In this document: piece after piece, positions 46,942 through 58,924 of the stretch
Layout of the letters: each line of letters begins with the position of its first letter
How positions within the stretch are numbered: position 1 is the first letter of the stretch
Assembly: GCA_033239005.1 (NCBI GenBank)
Contig: BSQZ01000009.1
Location: 6,128,252 to 6,192,251 of the forward strand
From: Lamellibrachia satsuma
Lineage: Eukaryota; Annelida; Polychaeta; Sabellida; Siboglinidae
DNA length: 64,000 nucleotides
Direction: 5' to 3'
Notes under the pieces: generated by a model
What the model was told of the DNA's origin: nothing
The model's database searches: none
Seen by the model: the letters and a program-made list of their open reading frames with translations, nothing else
Made by a program: the position numbers and the translations under genes

Positions 46942-49263
46942 TGCCAGTGTATAGTTTAGTGCTGATGTAGTGATTTTGATTTTTCTGATTTGCAGAAAGA
47001 AAGGCATGCTGGTTTACGGAAAGAAAGGCTTCCTTTTCGCGTAATTCGACATGGATAAGTTTGATTTCTATTATGCACATTTAACTGTTACGTTTGCTGT
47101 TATTACTACGGATAGTATGATAAAACATTTATGGAGCATACTGACAATCATGTCTAGGCCAGACCACCAGATGTCGCCGCATATCTCGTGCGCAAACGTT
47201 AAATAATATTCCATTCTAATCCAAGGCATATGTGTTTCTTGGTTAACAGAGGGCGCCACATTAATCCAACTAACATTGGTACTCTCCGTTCTGGGCGACC
47301 TCACATGCCGGCAATGAGGCCGGTGAACTTGACTCACGTTGTCCGTGGTAGCCTCGATTATCCAGGTTCGGTGCTGTGACGCCACAGTTTGTTGAACACG
47401 TCATCGCTTGCAGAGTGTCCTTTTCAAAGTGATGGAAATTATGTAAGAATCTTGATTCTGGTCGCATACATAATTTGATTAATTAGACTCTCATTTGGCT
47501 AACTCATAAAATAAGGGTGACATTGTATCAGTTTATTCGATGCAATTCGAAATAATTATAAAATTTTATTATATTGACAAAACTGTCCGTTTGAAAAATT
47601 AAATCAGGCAAAAAAAATTGCATAAAATCTCGATAATAACGCTGCTTGGCTCCTGGCGCTTCACGGGAGCAGTTATACAAAATGGAGTGGTGACAGTGGG
47701 CCCTGCCAGGGCCTACCTGCTTATTAACTGTGTAATCTATACTGCTGCTCTAGGCTTAGGCAATGTCATAGAAGTGTACTGTGCGAGCTGGGTCCATCGT
47801 CGACGGATGCAAGAATGTCGTTTACTACGTAAAGACGACACAGCCCTTAGCGGATCGCCAGCACAATCCACAAGTGTCGACGAATCGTAAATGCGCAGTA
47901 CCAAAATGTTGTCCATGAGCATTAGTTCAAAATAGATCCAGTTCGGAAATAAGCACAACACTTATGGAACTTCCAGAATATATTAAATAATAACATTAAA
48001 AAATTCCCCAATCTCCATGTGGTTATACGGATATTATAATTCAATAATCTGCTGTAGACGTTGGTAGTTACATAAAATAATATAAATATGATCACTAATG
48101 GTATATATTAGTTGGTGAATTCACAACACTACCAATAATCGCTGTCAATAATAATAATAACAATACAATTAATAATAATTTATTTCGCTTTGCGAATCAA
48201 CACATTAAATAAACATTAATTCAGTAGGTACAATATATGTGCTTGATCAAATCACATGAAAACATTTCATCAAAAATAAATTAACTTAAATCGTTATCTA
48301 TAAAGAAAACGAGTAAAAAAATGTTTTATATAGTAAACAAGTTATGTGTTATTGTGTCGAGCGCATAAAGGTGGTATGTGTACTCGATAAAATAATAATG
48401 TATCTGTCAGTGTACACAGATATATTGATGACAAAAGCATTTACTGGTGGGACACGAGCCAGTTAATCTGTTATCTGTTCTTGATCATGTAAGTTCCTAT
48501 ACCCCGCCCAGGGGCAAAGAACAGAATACTTTTGAAGAGTAGGACTGAAAAGCTTGACAGTAAACACGATCGAACCGTCCTGCCCCTGAATACGCGTGTC
48601 TATTAAACAGAGTATGTATCACATCTGACTAATCTGCTGATTTCGTAGACCTGCGGTGGTGTTCAATGATTGTTGCTGGCCTCCTAACAATATGATAGCT
48701 GCTAATGGCGCAGTTAATTTGTGTTCGTGTACAAACAAGCCACAAACTCTGCCACAGGAACACACTTCATCACGAATCCAAATAAAGACCGGTTTAGAGC
48801 GAGATGAACGAACATCTGATCGCAAAATGAACCTAATTTTTTGCAATGTTCAGTTGATGTATACCATTTTTAAAGACAAAAGCGTCTACAACTGAACGTT
48901 TCAACCCTATATCTGATTCAGATTATATAGCCAAAGATGGTCTCTGGGTGATTAGCATCACTACACTTCACTACACTTCATTGCATTCAAAGCAGTTGTT
49001 ACATTTAAGCAGATTGAAAACAACGCGGGATATGCATGTCGCACTGATATGTGATAGACGTGCAGCGAAGTAGCGAGGGAGCTAAGGAGGAACGAAACCA
49101 TAAAGAGAGGGATGAGGAAAGGAGAGAGGGAAATGTGAGGGAACAGTCAGGTATGTACGTTTGGGTGTGTTTGGGTGATTATATGAGTATTTTCTGTAAA
49201 CTCGCGGTGACCGCGGAAGCACTATCCAAGTCAAGCACATGCACATGCCATTGTGCATTGCCC
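46942..49263. other. repeat remnants, no gene recognised
   Basis: Holds the inverse of the 43395 repeat (47280-47400), a repeat at 47690-47790 whose inverse is at 31285-31375, and the second copy of the pre-array repeat (48436-48545). The rest is AT-rich with no exon signals. Confidence 0.4.
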
Positions 49264-49395
49264 GGAATGTCGGTCGGTCGGTCGGTTGGTCGGTCTTCAA
49301 TTGTCATATTCGTGGTCATTATTTCCCTTGTGGCCATTAACCTACTGTCAAACATTCTGATTCAGCTAAAGATTCAGGTAAATATCAAAGCTAGG
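49264..49395 (+). repeat. (GGTC)-linked dispersed element flank (copy 2)
   Basis: A short GTCGGTCGGTCGGTTGGTCGG followed by GTCATTATTTCCCTTGTGG, GCCATTAACCTACTG and AAAGATTCAGGTAAAT, as at 25319-25430. Confidence 0.65.
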
Positions 49396-49426
49396 GTACT
49401 TTGCATTCTCAATCTTCTCCCATGCC

Positions 49427-50247
<821 letters not shown>

Positions 50248-50688
50248 GCCACCAAGCGAAGTTTTCCAACCTTTACGTATTACTACAAATAGACTGCACA
50301 ATCCACGTAACATTAATTTTATAAGCGTTTTCGAAAGGAGCGTCAGTGCTTGTTGAGACGATGGCATAACCACATGCGAGCTAGCATGGTCAGGTCAGAC
50401 TGGAATCCCTTGATGCATTCCTCTATACCACCCAGACTGCATAAATGTTTGCAAATACACACATCCCCGTTTTTCCCACTCCCTGCTTTTTACATTAGCC
50501 TCACCCATGTCTCTGTCCACACCATCCATCGATCAGCAGATTCCACACATATTTATTTCATATGATAAACTCGTTTTCGTCAAGAAATCTCTCAATTTCA
50601 ATTGCATTAATTTTTCCTATTGAGCATATGGCTAGACACACAAACTGTTTGTTACAAACTATGTTTTGTTACTCAAGGGCACAGTTGC
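50248..50688. other. spacer, nothing recognised
   Basis: No exon, transposon end or array seen. Confidence 0.35.
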
Positions 50689-50763
50689 AATGACGTAACA
50701 AGTCGTAAACAACAATGACGTAACAAGTCGTAAACAACAATGACGTAACAAGTCGTAAACAAC
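50689..50763 (+). repeat. three 25-base tandem units with TGACGTAA
   Basis: Unit begins AATGACGTAACAAGTCG; three perfect copies and a partial fourth (AATGACGTTG). TGACGT is the core of CREB/ATF sites, so a regulatory role is possible but not shown. Confidence 0.8.
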
Positions 50764-51091
50764 AATGACGTTGTCCAGCCAACCAATCTTTATATCACTC
50801 CACCAGCTGTTCATTTTTTATTTTTATTCAAGTTGTGTCAGTGGTGATACGCTGAGTGGCGCCACTGTCGGGGAGTGTGCGCGAATACTAAATAATTATG
50901 TTCCGTTCTAATTTAATGTATCTGAGTTCTTCGTCAATAGGTGGCGCCACATTAATGGCGAAAATCTGATACGCCAGTAGTAAAGCCGGCGATGTTATGT
51001 GCCCGTCGGCACAAATTCCATCTATAAATATAAATTGGACCACAACATGCACTAGTATAATATTAAGCTAAGATCGGCAGTATAAATTTGT

Positions 51092-51222
<131 letters not shown>

Positions 51223-51506
51223 CCTGTATTCGTACCTGAATCCATGCGTGCATGTATGCATGCATGCATGCATATACGCATGAAAGCATGTAAAAATGGT
51301 GCGCATGGTTATTTGCATGTAAACTTAAATTATTATGGAAGTGTGAAAACTACGCATTACCTCAGCGTCACACGCATGCTTGGCAACAGTAGTGAGTGAA
51401 GCTTAATTGGCATACACAAACTTAGGCTAAGATTTTGGTACGACGAAAGTTATGACAATATTTTAAACAACATAAATATGTGATATATGGCGCAACAATA
51501 ATAAAT

Positions 51507-52267
51507 GGTATTAGTAGCGGTAGCGGTAGCGGTAGCGGTAGCGGTAGCGGTAGCGGTAGCGGTAGCGGTAGCGGTAGCGGTAGTGGGAGATGCAGTGGCA
51601 GTGGCAGTGGCAGTGGCAGTGGCAGTGGCAGTGGCAGTGAAACTGACAGTGGCAATGGCAGTGATAGTGACAGTGACGTTGCATTGGCATTAGCAATGGC
51701 ATGGGCAGTGACAGTGACAGTGACAGTGACAGTGACAGTGACAGTGACAGTGACAGTGACAGTGACAGTGACAGTGATAGTGACAGTGGTAGTGGTAGCG
51801 GCAGTGCAGTGACAGTAGCACCGGTAGCGAAAGAGGTAGCTGTAGTTAGAAAGGCAGTGATAGTGACTGTGGTAGTGGCATTGTCAGTGACAATAACATT
51901 GCAGTGGCAGTGGTAGTGTCAGTAGTGGTACCCGCAGTGACAGTGGCAATGTAATAGGAACTGGAATTGGAATTGGAATTGGAATTGAAACTGGAACTGG
52001 AACTGGAACTGGAATTGGAATTGGAATTGGAATTGGAAGTGGAAGTGGAAGTGGTAGTGGCACTGGCACTGGCACTGGCAGTGGCAATGGAATTGGAAGT
52101 GGTGGTGGAGGGTCGGTGGCAGTGGCAGTGGCAGTGGCAGTGGCAGTGGCAGTGGCAGTGGTAGTAGTATTAGAGGTAGCAGTAGTGGTAGTGGTAGTGG
52201 TAGTGGTAGTTTTAGTGGTAGTGGTAGTGGTAGTGGTAGTGGTAGTGGTAGTGGTAGTGGTAGTGGC
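51507..52267. repeat. GGTAGC/GGCAGT/GACAGT/GGAATT satellite
   Basis: Blocks of different hexanucleotide variants in succession, consistent with local expansions of variant units. Same family as 28522-29775. Confidence 0.9.
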
Positions 52268-52274
52268 ATTCAAA

Positions 52275-52448
52275 TGAATCACGTAGACTTGCACTTTGCA
52301 GAGATTAGTGATATTCACTGGACACACTAGAAACCACAGCTGAATTGTGCGGGAAACCACAAATCACAGAACAGCGTGGCCCCTTCAACATGCCAATATA
52401 TAATGCTAACTGAATGTCATGGTGTGTTAGCAGACGGACATACATTTA

Positions 52449-52450
<2 letters not shown>
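52275..52450 (+). repeat. flank shared by two hexanucleotide arrays (copy 2)
   Basis: Matches 29785-29945 (GTAGACTTGCACTTTGC, CCACAGCTGAATTG, GCCCCTTCAACATGCC). Confidence 0.65.

Positions 52451-52451
<1 letters not shown>

Positions 52452-52515
<64 letters not shown>
52452..52515. repeat. (TA)n followed by (ACGT)n and (GGAC)n
   Basis: TA dinucleotides, then short GTAC and GGAC tetranucleotide runs to about 52556. Confidence 0.9.
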
Positions 52516-52517
<2 letters not shown>

Positions 52518-53244
52518 GCATGTACGTACGTACGTACGGACGGACGGACGGACGGATGAATACACCTGTGCATGCATACATGTACGTGTTTGCATGGTCA
52601 CCGAACGCAAAACGACTGCACGTTTAAACTGTTTATAATGTAATAATACTCTTCTTAAAATATTATACAACCATGCAAAAAGCACTGACATTTTTTAAAC
52701 ATACATCATCAATAATATAAAATACGTGTATGGCTTAAAATGTAATACAGTATTTAATGCCATCTCGTGCATTTTTGGCTTTACGGAGTAGTTTGGTCTT
52801 ACACCTTACAATTACAAGACCATCGTACACATCTTTTATAAAAATCTCCCGATAATGATTTCCAAAGAAGGATTTCCAATGGCTGGAGATGGTTTGAGAA
52901 ATATGGTTCACTACGTCATTTCTTTCTTCTTAGGTTATTGCTAATAGCCTAAATCAGTACAATAATATAACTAGGGCTTTCTGTCCGTCATGGGGACAAC
53001 CTCCACATGCACCATAGAGCTGTATAGTTAATATATCATAAACTCTGCCACTGTTTATATTACATACTTGTGCACCAATATTTGTTTAAACAGTTTACAT
53101 CGTAAGTAGCACCAAAGTCTACAGAAACATATTGACACTTTCCCAACAATGCTGATGCCAGGCTATATTTATCGTTTGTCGATATGTGATGACGGAAATG
53201 TATTGCACATTAGTATTAGCATGTCTCCAAACGATTCCACCGCC
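52516..53244. other. 3' flank of copy F
   Basis: AT-rich sequence downstream of the stop codon of F. No other feature recognised. Confidence 0.35.
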
Positions 53245-53625
53245 TCAAATGTATGGCTCAATGAGAGTTACGATGTCTGCACGATCAGCGTTTCTGAACA
53301 AGTTAGCCAGCTCGATCAACATTTTGGTTGTTCCTTGCACAATTTCCCACAGTACCAGAAGATCGTCCATGTCTGTATTCTGACTTGCATTCAGTGCACC
53401 CGCCAATATGTTCTTGTCTTCCGGCGTCATGGTGTTTTTTAGGCTAAGTTTCAGTCCTGGTGGAATCGTAATGTAGCTTTGTGCGACGCATAACTCGCGC
53501 AGTCCGTCACCAACTTCTTGCTGGGATATACGTTCTGGTGCTGCAGGCTCGACCGCCGGTGCTGCAGGCTCGACCGCCGGTGCTACAGGACCGGCCTCAG
53601 CGTCACCCGGCACAATTGGCCTAAT
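53245..53625 (-). CDS. copy F exon 5: linker and Death-like domain
   Basis: Acceptor GATTCCAG at 53626, stop TGA at 53247-53245. Linker with AVEPAAPAVEPAAPERIS (two repeats of a 7-residue unit; copy G has one). Then IPPGLKLSLKNTMTPEDKN and a helix pattern resembling the last helices of Death domains. Confidence 0.8.
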   Translation of the reverse strand: MRPIVPGDAEAGPVAPAVEPAAPAVEPAAPERISQQEVGDGLRELCVAQSYITIPPGLKLSLKNTMTPEDKNILAGALNASQNTDMDDLLVLWEIVQGTTKMLIELANLFRNADRADIVTLIEPYI

Positions 53626-55185
53626 CTGGAATCGCGAAAGAAATGTTGATAGGAAGCTGATCAGAATGAACTCGATAAAATCTTTCATATCGCCGCTGAA
53701 GAGTTAAAGGGAGTTCATTTTGATATGCACCATGTGGTTAGTTATGATTCTATTGGGTTAATTTTTAACACACCAAAATGGATGGATATCTGTCGAGGAA
53801 CCAAAACAATAAAACTAAATTTTGGAGTGTTATAAGTTAGTGTAATAGACACATATCCAATCAACCACATTGTGCATATCAAAATGGATTTCCGTTGTTT
53901 TAACACTTCAACAGCAATATCGTGATTGTCTTTATTATTCCATGAACGTGCACAGCAAATATCAAGCAACACTCATTAGTACAGTGTAACTTTTCTTGTG
54001 AGCAATTGTGAGATGCTATTACATTTGTTAAGTAGACTACCTACCCGACTGATGTCCCTGGTGATGTAGATGCGTCGATTGAGTCCTCCCGGCTGACGTA
54101 AGCTAACGTTGCACTCTAACGACTGCAGCAAGTCACCGTGTCTGTCGCGCATTGGTATTGTCACTCGGACTTGACGTACCGCCGAGTTCAGTATATCGAC
54201 AGTCGGGATCTCCTGGGCGACAAACACACATTAAGACATTGTTTTCTAAAATCAAATACAATTTATTTAGACACCGCATCTCCCTAAAAAAATCGAATCA
54301 AGGGTGTTTACATTACATAAGTGGATAATTTAGGGCAATACATATTCGCAATACATATATTGCAATAACACATGCATAAGTGACAATGATTGAATATAGC
54401 ATCGATAAATGGTTCATTATCCAATTGCAATAGTGCATCGTCCATTGTGTAGCTAAAACCTACTTTTGTTGTTGTAAAGGTCGTGCCCCGAAAGGTCATA
54501 TACAGAGAACAATTATGCTATTGCATTAGTGCATCCATTCGTGTCAAGGACGAAGACGACGACGATGATGATGATGACACTTTTTCATTCGACATCCATA
54601 AATATAAATGGTGACGGCGACGTCATAGGACAAGTCACGTGAACAGTGCAACATTTTAATGTTTGAAATGAGAAAACTGATCTTGTACAGTTCTGGAAAC
54701 ATACCTGCTGCCCCGATGGAGACGGGGAGTGCATTGCCGCGGGCAGGTCGCATATTCCAACGTTGATACATTGATCAGCTCCGTCGTCGGTGAAAACGGC
54801 GAAGTCTTCCCGCGTCAGCAACACGTCGTATTCGTCACGTCCACGACGCATGGCCTGTGGACAATACAAAGTCATCTGTAGAAGTTAGACGTGTCCTTTG
54901 ACGAACTGATACTTTGTTTGAAATCGGAGAGGAGGGACGATTTTCCTTCTAGGAGTTTTGCAATAATATATTATAGGGCTGTTGTAGACATTTAAGACGA
55001 AACAATAATTATATTTACAATTGTGCTATCTGCTTTCCTACACAGAACTACCCTACCATTGATCTGGGCAACACACACACGCACACGCACACGCACACGC
55101 ACACGCACACGCACACGCACACGCACACGCACACGCACACGCACACGCACACGCACGCACGCACGTACAACACACACACACACAC

Positions 55186-55249
<64 letters not shown>

Positions 55250-56865
55250 TGGAATATCCCATTTGTTTCATCATCTGTGTGACAGGTGAGTCTAATAGTT
55301 TTACTTTCGCATAGCTTACAATCCCAGTTAGCAGTCTAATAATTTTACCTTCGCATAGCTTACAATCCCAGTTAGCGGTCTAATAGTTTTACTTTCGCAT
55401 AGCTTACAATCCCAGTTAGTAGTCTAATAGTTTTACCTTTGCATAGCTTACAATCCCAGTTAGCAGTCTAATAGTTTTACCTTCGCATAGCTTACAATCC
55501 CAGTTAGCAGCCTAATAGTTTTACCTTTGCATAGCTTACAATCCCAGTTAGCAGTCTAATAGTTTTACCTTCGCATAGCTTACAATCCCAGTTAGCACAA
55601 ATACATTTGATGCTGATGTAACAACTTACACTTGCTGCCTCACATACATGAATGCACCTTCTATCTCAATGCAGACAGATTTGTTGACACCGTGTAAACC
55701 CCTGTTTGGACAGGAATGTTTCGATGGACATATGACCCACCTCTTCATGTTGTTCACTGTTGACCACGAACACGCCAAGGACGACTTTCTCCGAGTCGCG
55801 TTGGTAACTGGCAAACACGAACACATTCACGTACTCGTGTGGTCGCTGTTGGCCGTCAACCGTCACGTACTTAAGGTGACAGAAATGCTCCAGTTTGACA
55901 ACGACGTGCTTCGGATAGACGGCCACGATTGACTTGTCGCCTCCTTCGTCTGTTGACTGCCAACGAACAGGCTCGTCCGCAGATGTCTCGCTGCAACATT
56001 ATAGCATATCAGAGTGAGGTGAATGTGAATCTTTAAACATGTATTCAGTGACCGCAGTGTATATATATCAACGCATCCAAACTGAAATAATCTATACTTG
56101 TTTAAATGAGACTCAATCTTTCCGCTATGTCGCGTAATTATTACGTGGTTTCAGTACAAGGAGGCGCCACTGTTCTGTTTATTTTTTTCATGACAGTTCG
56201 TACGAGCTCGAGCTGGTAATCCAACTGGTTGACAATCGACAGTAAGAAGCATGTGATAATTTGATGATTGCAATGTTCTTCAACGGGCACAGCGTCGCTC
56301 ATATACGAAACCAAAAATACAGACATACATAATATGCAAATACAGACTAAATGTTAACAGACTTTTCAACATATCATAGCAGGGAGTAAAATGCACGTAA
56401 GAAATGTGTTTATAATGAAAGCCGGGCTTACCTGCAGACCAGTTTCGTATCGGGTAGTTTACTCAACTTTGGGACGGCATAACTGGGGAGAAACAAGTAG
56501 ACGGGCTTGTGAAAGACAAGACCGTGTGGCTCCAGTGTAACAGTCGGGCTGAGGGCGATGGAGTCGGTCTCCGCCTCGAAGTCCGAGGTCAGTTCACGGT
56601 GGATGCCAATCGTTATAATGACGACGTCAGACTGGTCATCGAGAGGAACAGCGTCAGGGGGAATTACGAGGGAAATACCCTCACTACGGATGGCCAGTAT
56701 CCCTCCAGTGGTGCCCACGTTGAATTGATAGGATTCGGCGGCCTCGTTGTTGTTCTGTTGAGTGTCTTCTTTCATGGTGTGGCGCTCAGAAAGCGGAGGT
56801 TCTTCCAACGGCGGAACCGGGCGAATGCAACACATTGGTTCAAATTCGCGTTCGGTGTTCGCCAT
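53245..56865 (-). CDS. family 2 copy F: ZU5-UPA-Death adaptor (complete gene model)
   Basis: Five exons: 56432-56865, 55741-55990, 54705-54854, 54045-54212, 53245-53625. All introns are GT/AG with phases 2,0,0,0, giving 460 residues. ZU5 about 45-182 (TGGILAIRSEGISLVIPP, LSPTVTLEPHGLVF, PVYLFLPSYAVPKL); UPA about 183-334; Pro/Ala linker about 340-365; Death-like domain about 375-460 (LVLWEIVQGTTKMLIELANL, DIVTLIEPYI). No signal peptide or membrane segment: cytosolic. Residues 180-182 are HFC at the place of the self-cleavage HFS of PIDD1/UNC5CL. ZU5-UPA-Death is the architecture of UNC5, ankyrin and PIDD1 C-termini, so a role in Death-domain signalling is inferred. Start chosen at MANTEREF because a TTCCAG acceptor lies just upstream; an in-frame ATG at 56922 would add 19 residues. 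Confidence 0.85.
54045..54212 (-). CDS. copy F exon 4: UPA segment
   Basis: 168 bases, phase 0. EIPTVDILNSAVRQVRVTIP ... LRQPGGLNRRIYITRDISR. GT donor after CAGTCGG. Confidence 0.85.
54705..54854 (-). CDS. copy F exon 3: UPA segment
   Basis: 150 bases, phase 0. DEYDVLLTREDFAVFTD and CINVGICDLPAAM. Confidence 0.85.
55070..55249. repeat. (CACACG)n and (CA)n in copy F intron 2
   Basis: Hexanucleotide to about 55160, then CA dinucleotides to 55249. Confidence 0.95.
55289..55596. repeat. 44-base minisatellite, exactly seven copies, in copy F intron 2
   Basis: 308 bases = 7 x 44. Unit begins AGTCTAATAGTTTTACCTT and ends CAATCCCAGTTAGC; copies differ at a few positions (TTTGC/TTCGC). Copy G lacks it at the corresponding place. 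Confidence 0.95.
55741..55990 (-). CDS. copy F exon 2: end of ZU5 and start of UPA, HFC motif
   Basis: 250 bases after TTGCAG; ends GAG|GTGGGT. SADEPVRWQSTDEGGD, then VVVKLEHFCHLKYVTV, then VFASYQRDSEKVVLGVFVV. The strand carrying HFC corresponds to the last ZU5 strand before UPA. Confidence 0.85.
56432..56865 (-). CDS. copy F exon 1: N-terminus and ZU5
   Basis: ATG at 56865-56863, donor CTGCAG|GTAAGC. The first 44 residues (MANTEREFEPMCC, PPLEEPPLSE) are Pro/Glu-rich and differ from the MASHQREE start of G and H. Confidence 0.85.
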
Positions 56866-56919
56866 TGTCAGAGAAAATATCTCCTGGAACGGATTGAAAC
56901 AGTGTATAAAATTGTCTTG

Positions 56920-57056
56920 CACGTGTTGTACACCATCACCACCACGTGTTGTACACCATCACTACCACGTGTTTACACCATCACTACCACGTGTTGTACA
57001 CCATCACTACCACGTGTTGTACACCATCACTACCACGTGTTGTACACCATCACTAC
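56920..57056. repeat. 23-base minisatellite with CACGTG E-box, six copies, 5' of copy F
   Basis: Unit CACGTGTTGTACACCATCAC plus three bases, five of 23 and one of 22 bases. It starts 55 bases upstream of the chosen start codon. CACGTG is a canonical bHLH E-box palindrome. Regulatory function is inference; if the TTCCAG before the start is a real acceptor the array is intronic. Confidence 0.9.
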
Positions 57057-57229
57057 CACTACTTATTCAGTTACACTGGATTCGTGTGCGTTACTTATTG
57101 AAGTAAAATTTTAGCTGTCCACTCTTTCATATCGTGCTCTATCTAGACAACAGCCATTCAACTTGGATAGTTCCCTGCATCTTTCAAATATCCGTAGGCA
57201 GCTCAAATCACCCATTTTACAACAAGTTA

Positions 57230-57370
57230 TTGTTCCTAAAATTAAAATTAACTTGGGCAAACGTGCTTTGTTGCGCCTAGGGTCTGTAATGAATTCTCCA
57301 TCACTTTGGAATCATCTGAAAATATAGGTACCTTCCAAAAAAACTCATATAAGACATATAAGACGTCATA
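57230..57370 (+). pseudogene. possible LINE RT C-terminal fragment
   Basis: Frame reads PKIKINLGKRALL then SPSLWNHLK, reminiscent of the GKRSF...LWNSLP ending of many LINE polyproteins. Short and interrupted. Confidence 0.35.
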
Positions 57371-57399
57371 CGTCGCATTCTTTTGGATCTCACTGGTAA

Positions 57400-58924
57400 G
57401 GCCGAGAGCGGGATCCTGATGACTGGGCAACCCAGGATCTCGTACACTCTTGCCCAGGCTTGCACCTGGAGAGGCTACTCCAGCCTCACTTCACAGTGTG
57501 GAACTAACACGGGCGACAGCAGTTACGAGTGATAAGCCCAACTCGATTGGCGCAGAGTACGGGCGCTACGTGTTGTCTCTGACGGTGGGAGAGATCATCG
57601 CGTCTCACTGGTCAGCGACCGCCCGCCTAAGCAGGGCAGCCCCCAGCCAATCAGGTGCGGACTCGCCAACTTCTGCCTGCTTTAATAGGTGCTTGGAGCT
57701 TAGTGTTTAGGCATAACAAACAAATGGTAACACTGCACCAGGCAAACAATGAAAAACTAAGAAGTACCCAGCACTTCACTTCGCAAGCTGGAATGTACGG
57801 ACCACGTGTCCCGGTATCTCAGGTGGCCTGCAACAGGTCATTGACAACAGGAAAACAACTATTATCGATAGGGAGCTAACCAGACTCGATGTCAGCATCG
57901 CGGCTCTCCAGGAAACCAGAATTGCCTCCAGTGGATGTCTTAAGGAAGAGAACTTCACCTTCTTCTGAAAAGGGAAGGGGCCCGAGGAACCTCACTTGTA
58001 CGGGGTTGGTTTTGCTATCAAGAACTATCTCCTTGATTCTGTGGAGCCTCCGACTGGTGGCACTGAGCGCATTCTATCTATCCGTCTCGCCACTGCTGCA
58101 TGGTTTGTCCACATCTTCAGCATCTACGCCCCTACATTGGGGGCCTCTGAATATATCAAGGACCATTTCTATGATGAGCTTGGCAGCCTGATTGGCAAGA
58201 TTCCCAAAGTTGAGCCGCTCATCCTTCTCAGCGACTTTAATGCCAGAGTAAGCTCAGTGCAGTAAAGTGAGACTTTCTCTGTGGGATCTTCTTCTCCCTC
58301 CTTCAGTCATATGCCTTCGACTCTTCCTCAAACGGTATTTACCTGCACACCAGATCTGATGGGAAGTTGTTCAACCTGGCACGTCTGCTTGCCAAAACAA
58401 AGGTGACAGAGGTATACGTCAGGGAGATGCTGTTTGCGGATGATGCAGCACTCACTGCCCACTCAGGAGAGGCCCTCCAGAGGCTGGCCAATCGCTTTGT
58501 ACACGCCTGCAGAGAGTTTGGACTCACAATCAGCCTGAAGAAGACGAGCGTCATTGCGCGGGATGCCAGCCAAGTCCCCTCCGTCACGATCAATGACTAC
58601 ACCCTGGAGGTAGTAGAAGTCTTCACCTACCTCGGGTCAAACATATCCAACAACATTTCGCTGGACACTGAGATAAACCCCAGCCCCAGCCCCAAAGACT
58701 CGGAAGCAGTGGCCGAAGACCGCACTGCTTGGCGTCAGGCAACACGCAGAGGCATTGAAAGGGCAGATGAAACGAAACACCAGCATGCGGCTGAGAAGAG
58801 GATGCGGCGAAAACAAAAGGCAGCACTACCACCAATGTCATTCTGTTTTGGCTGCGGCAAGGACTGCCACTCACGAACCGGCCTTCACAGCCACAGTGGA
58901 CGCTGCCAAAATTCGACAAGTTGA
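57400..58924 (+). mobile_element. LINE 3: APE-type non-LTR element, internally deleted
   Basis: Endonuclease in shifted frames: VIDNRKTTIIDRELTRLD, ALQETRIAS, GVGFAIKNYLLDSVEP, GGTERILSIRL, LILLSDFNARV (GDFN as SDFN). After a deletion near 58262, RT with MLFADDAALTAHS (catalytic FADD intact), then a C-terminal finger CFGCGKDCHSRTGLHSHSGRC read as C-x2-C ... H ... C. Stop at 58922-58924. The part before 57700 is probably 5' UTR. Confidence 0.8.

Noticed and set aside
53625..53688. MKDFIEFILISFL as the start of a membrane-anchored Death protein
   Set aside because: The segment ends in a good TTCCAG acceptor and phases match an upstream exon; the same segment in copy G lies in the intron. A short alternative product cannot be fully excluded.
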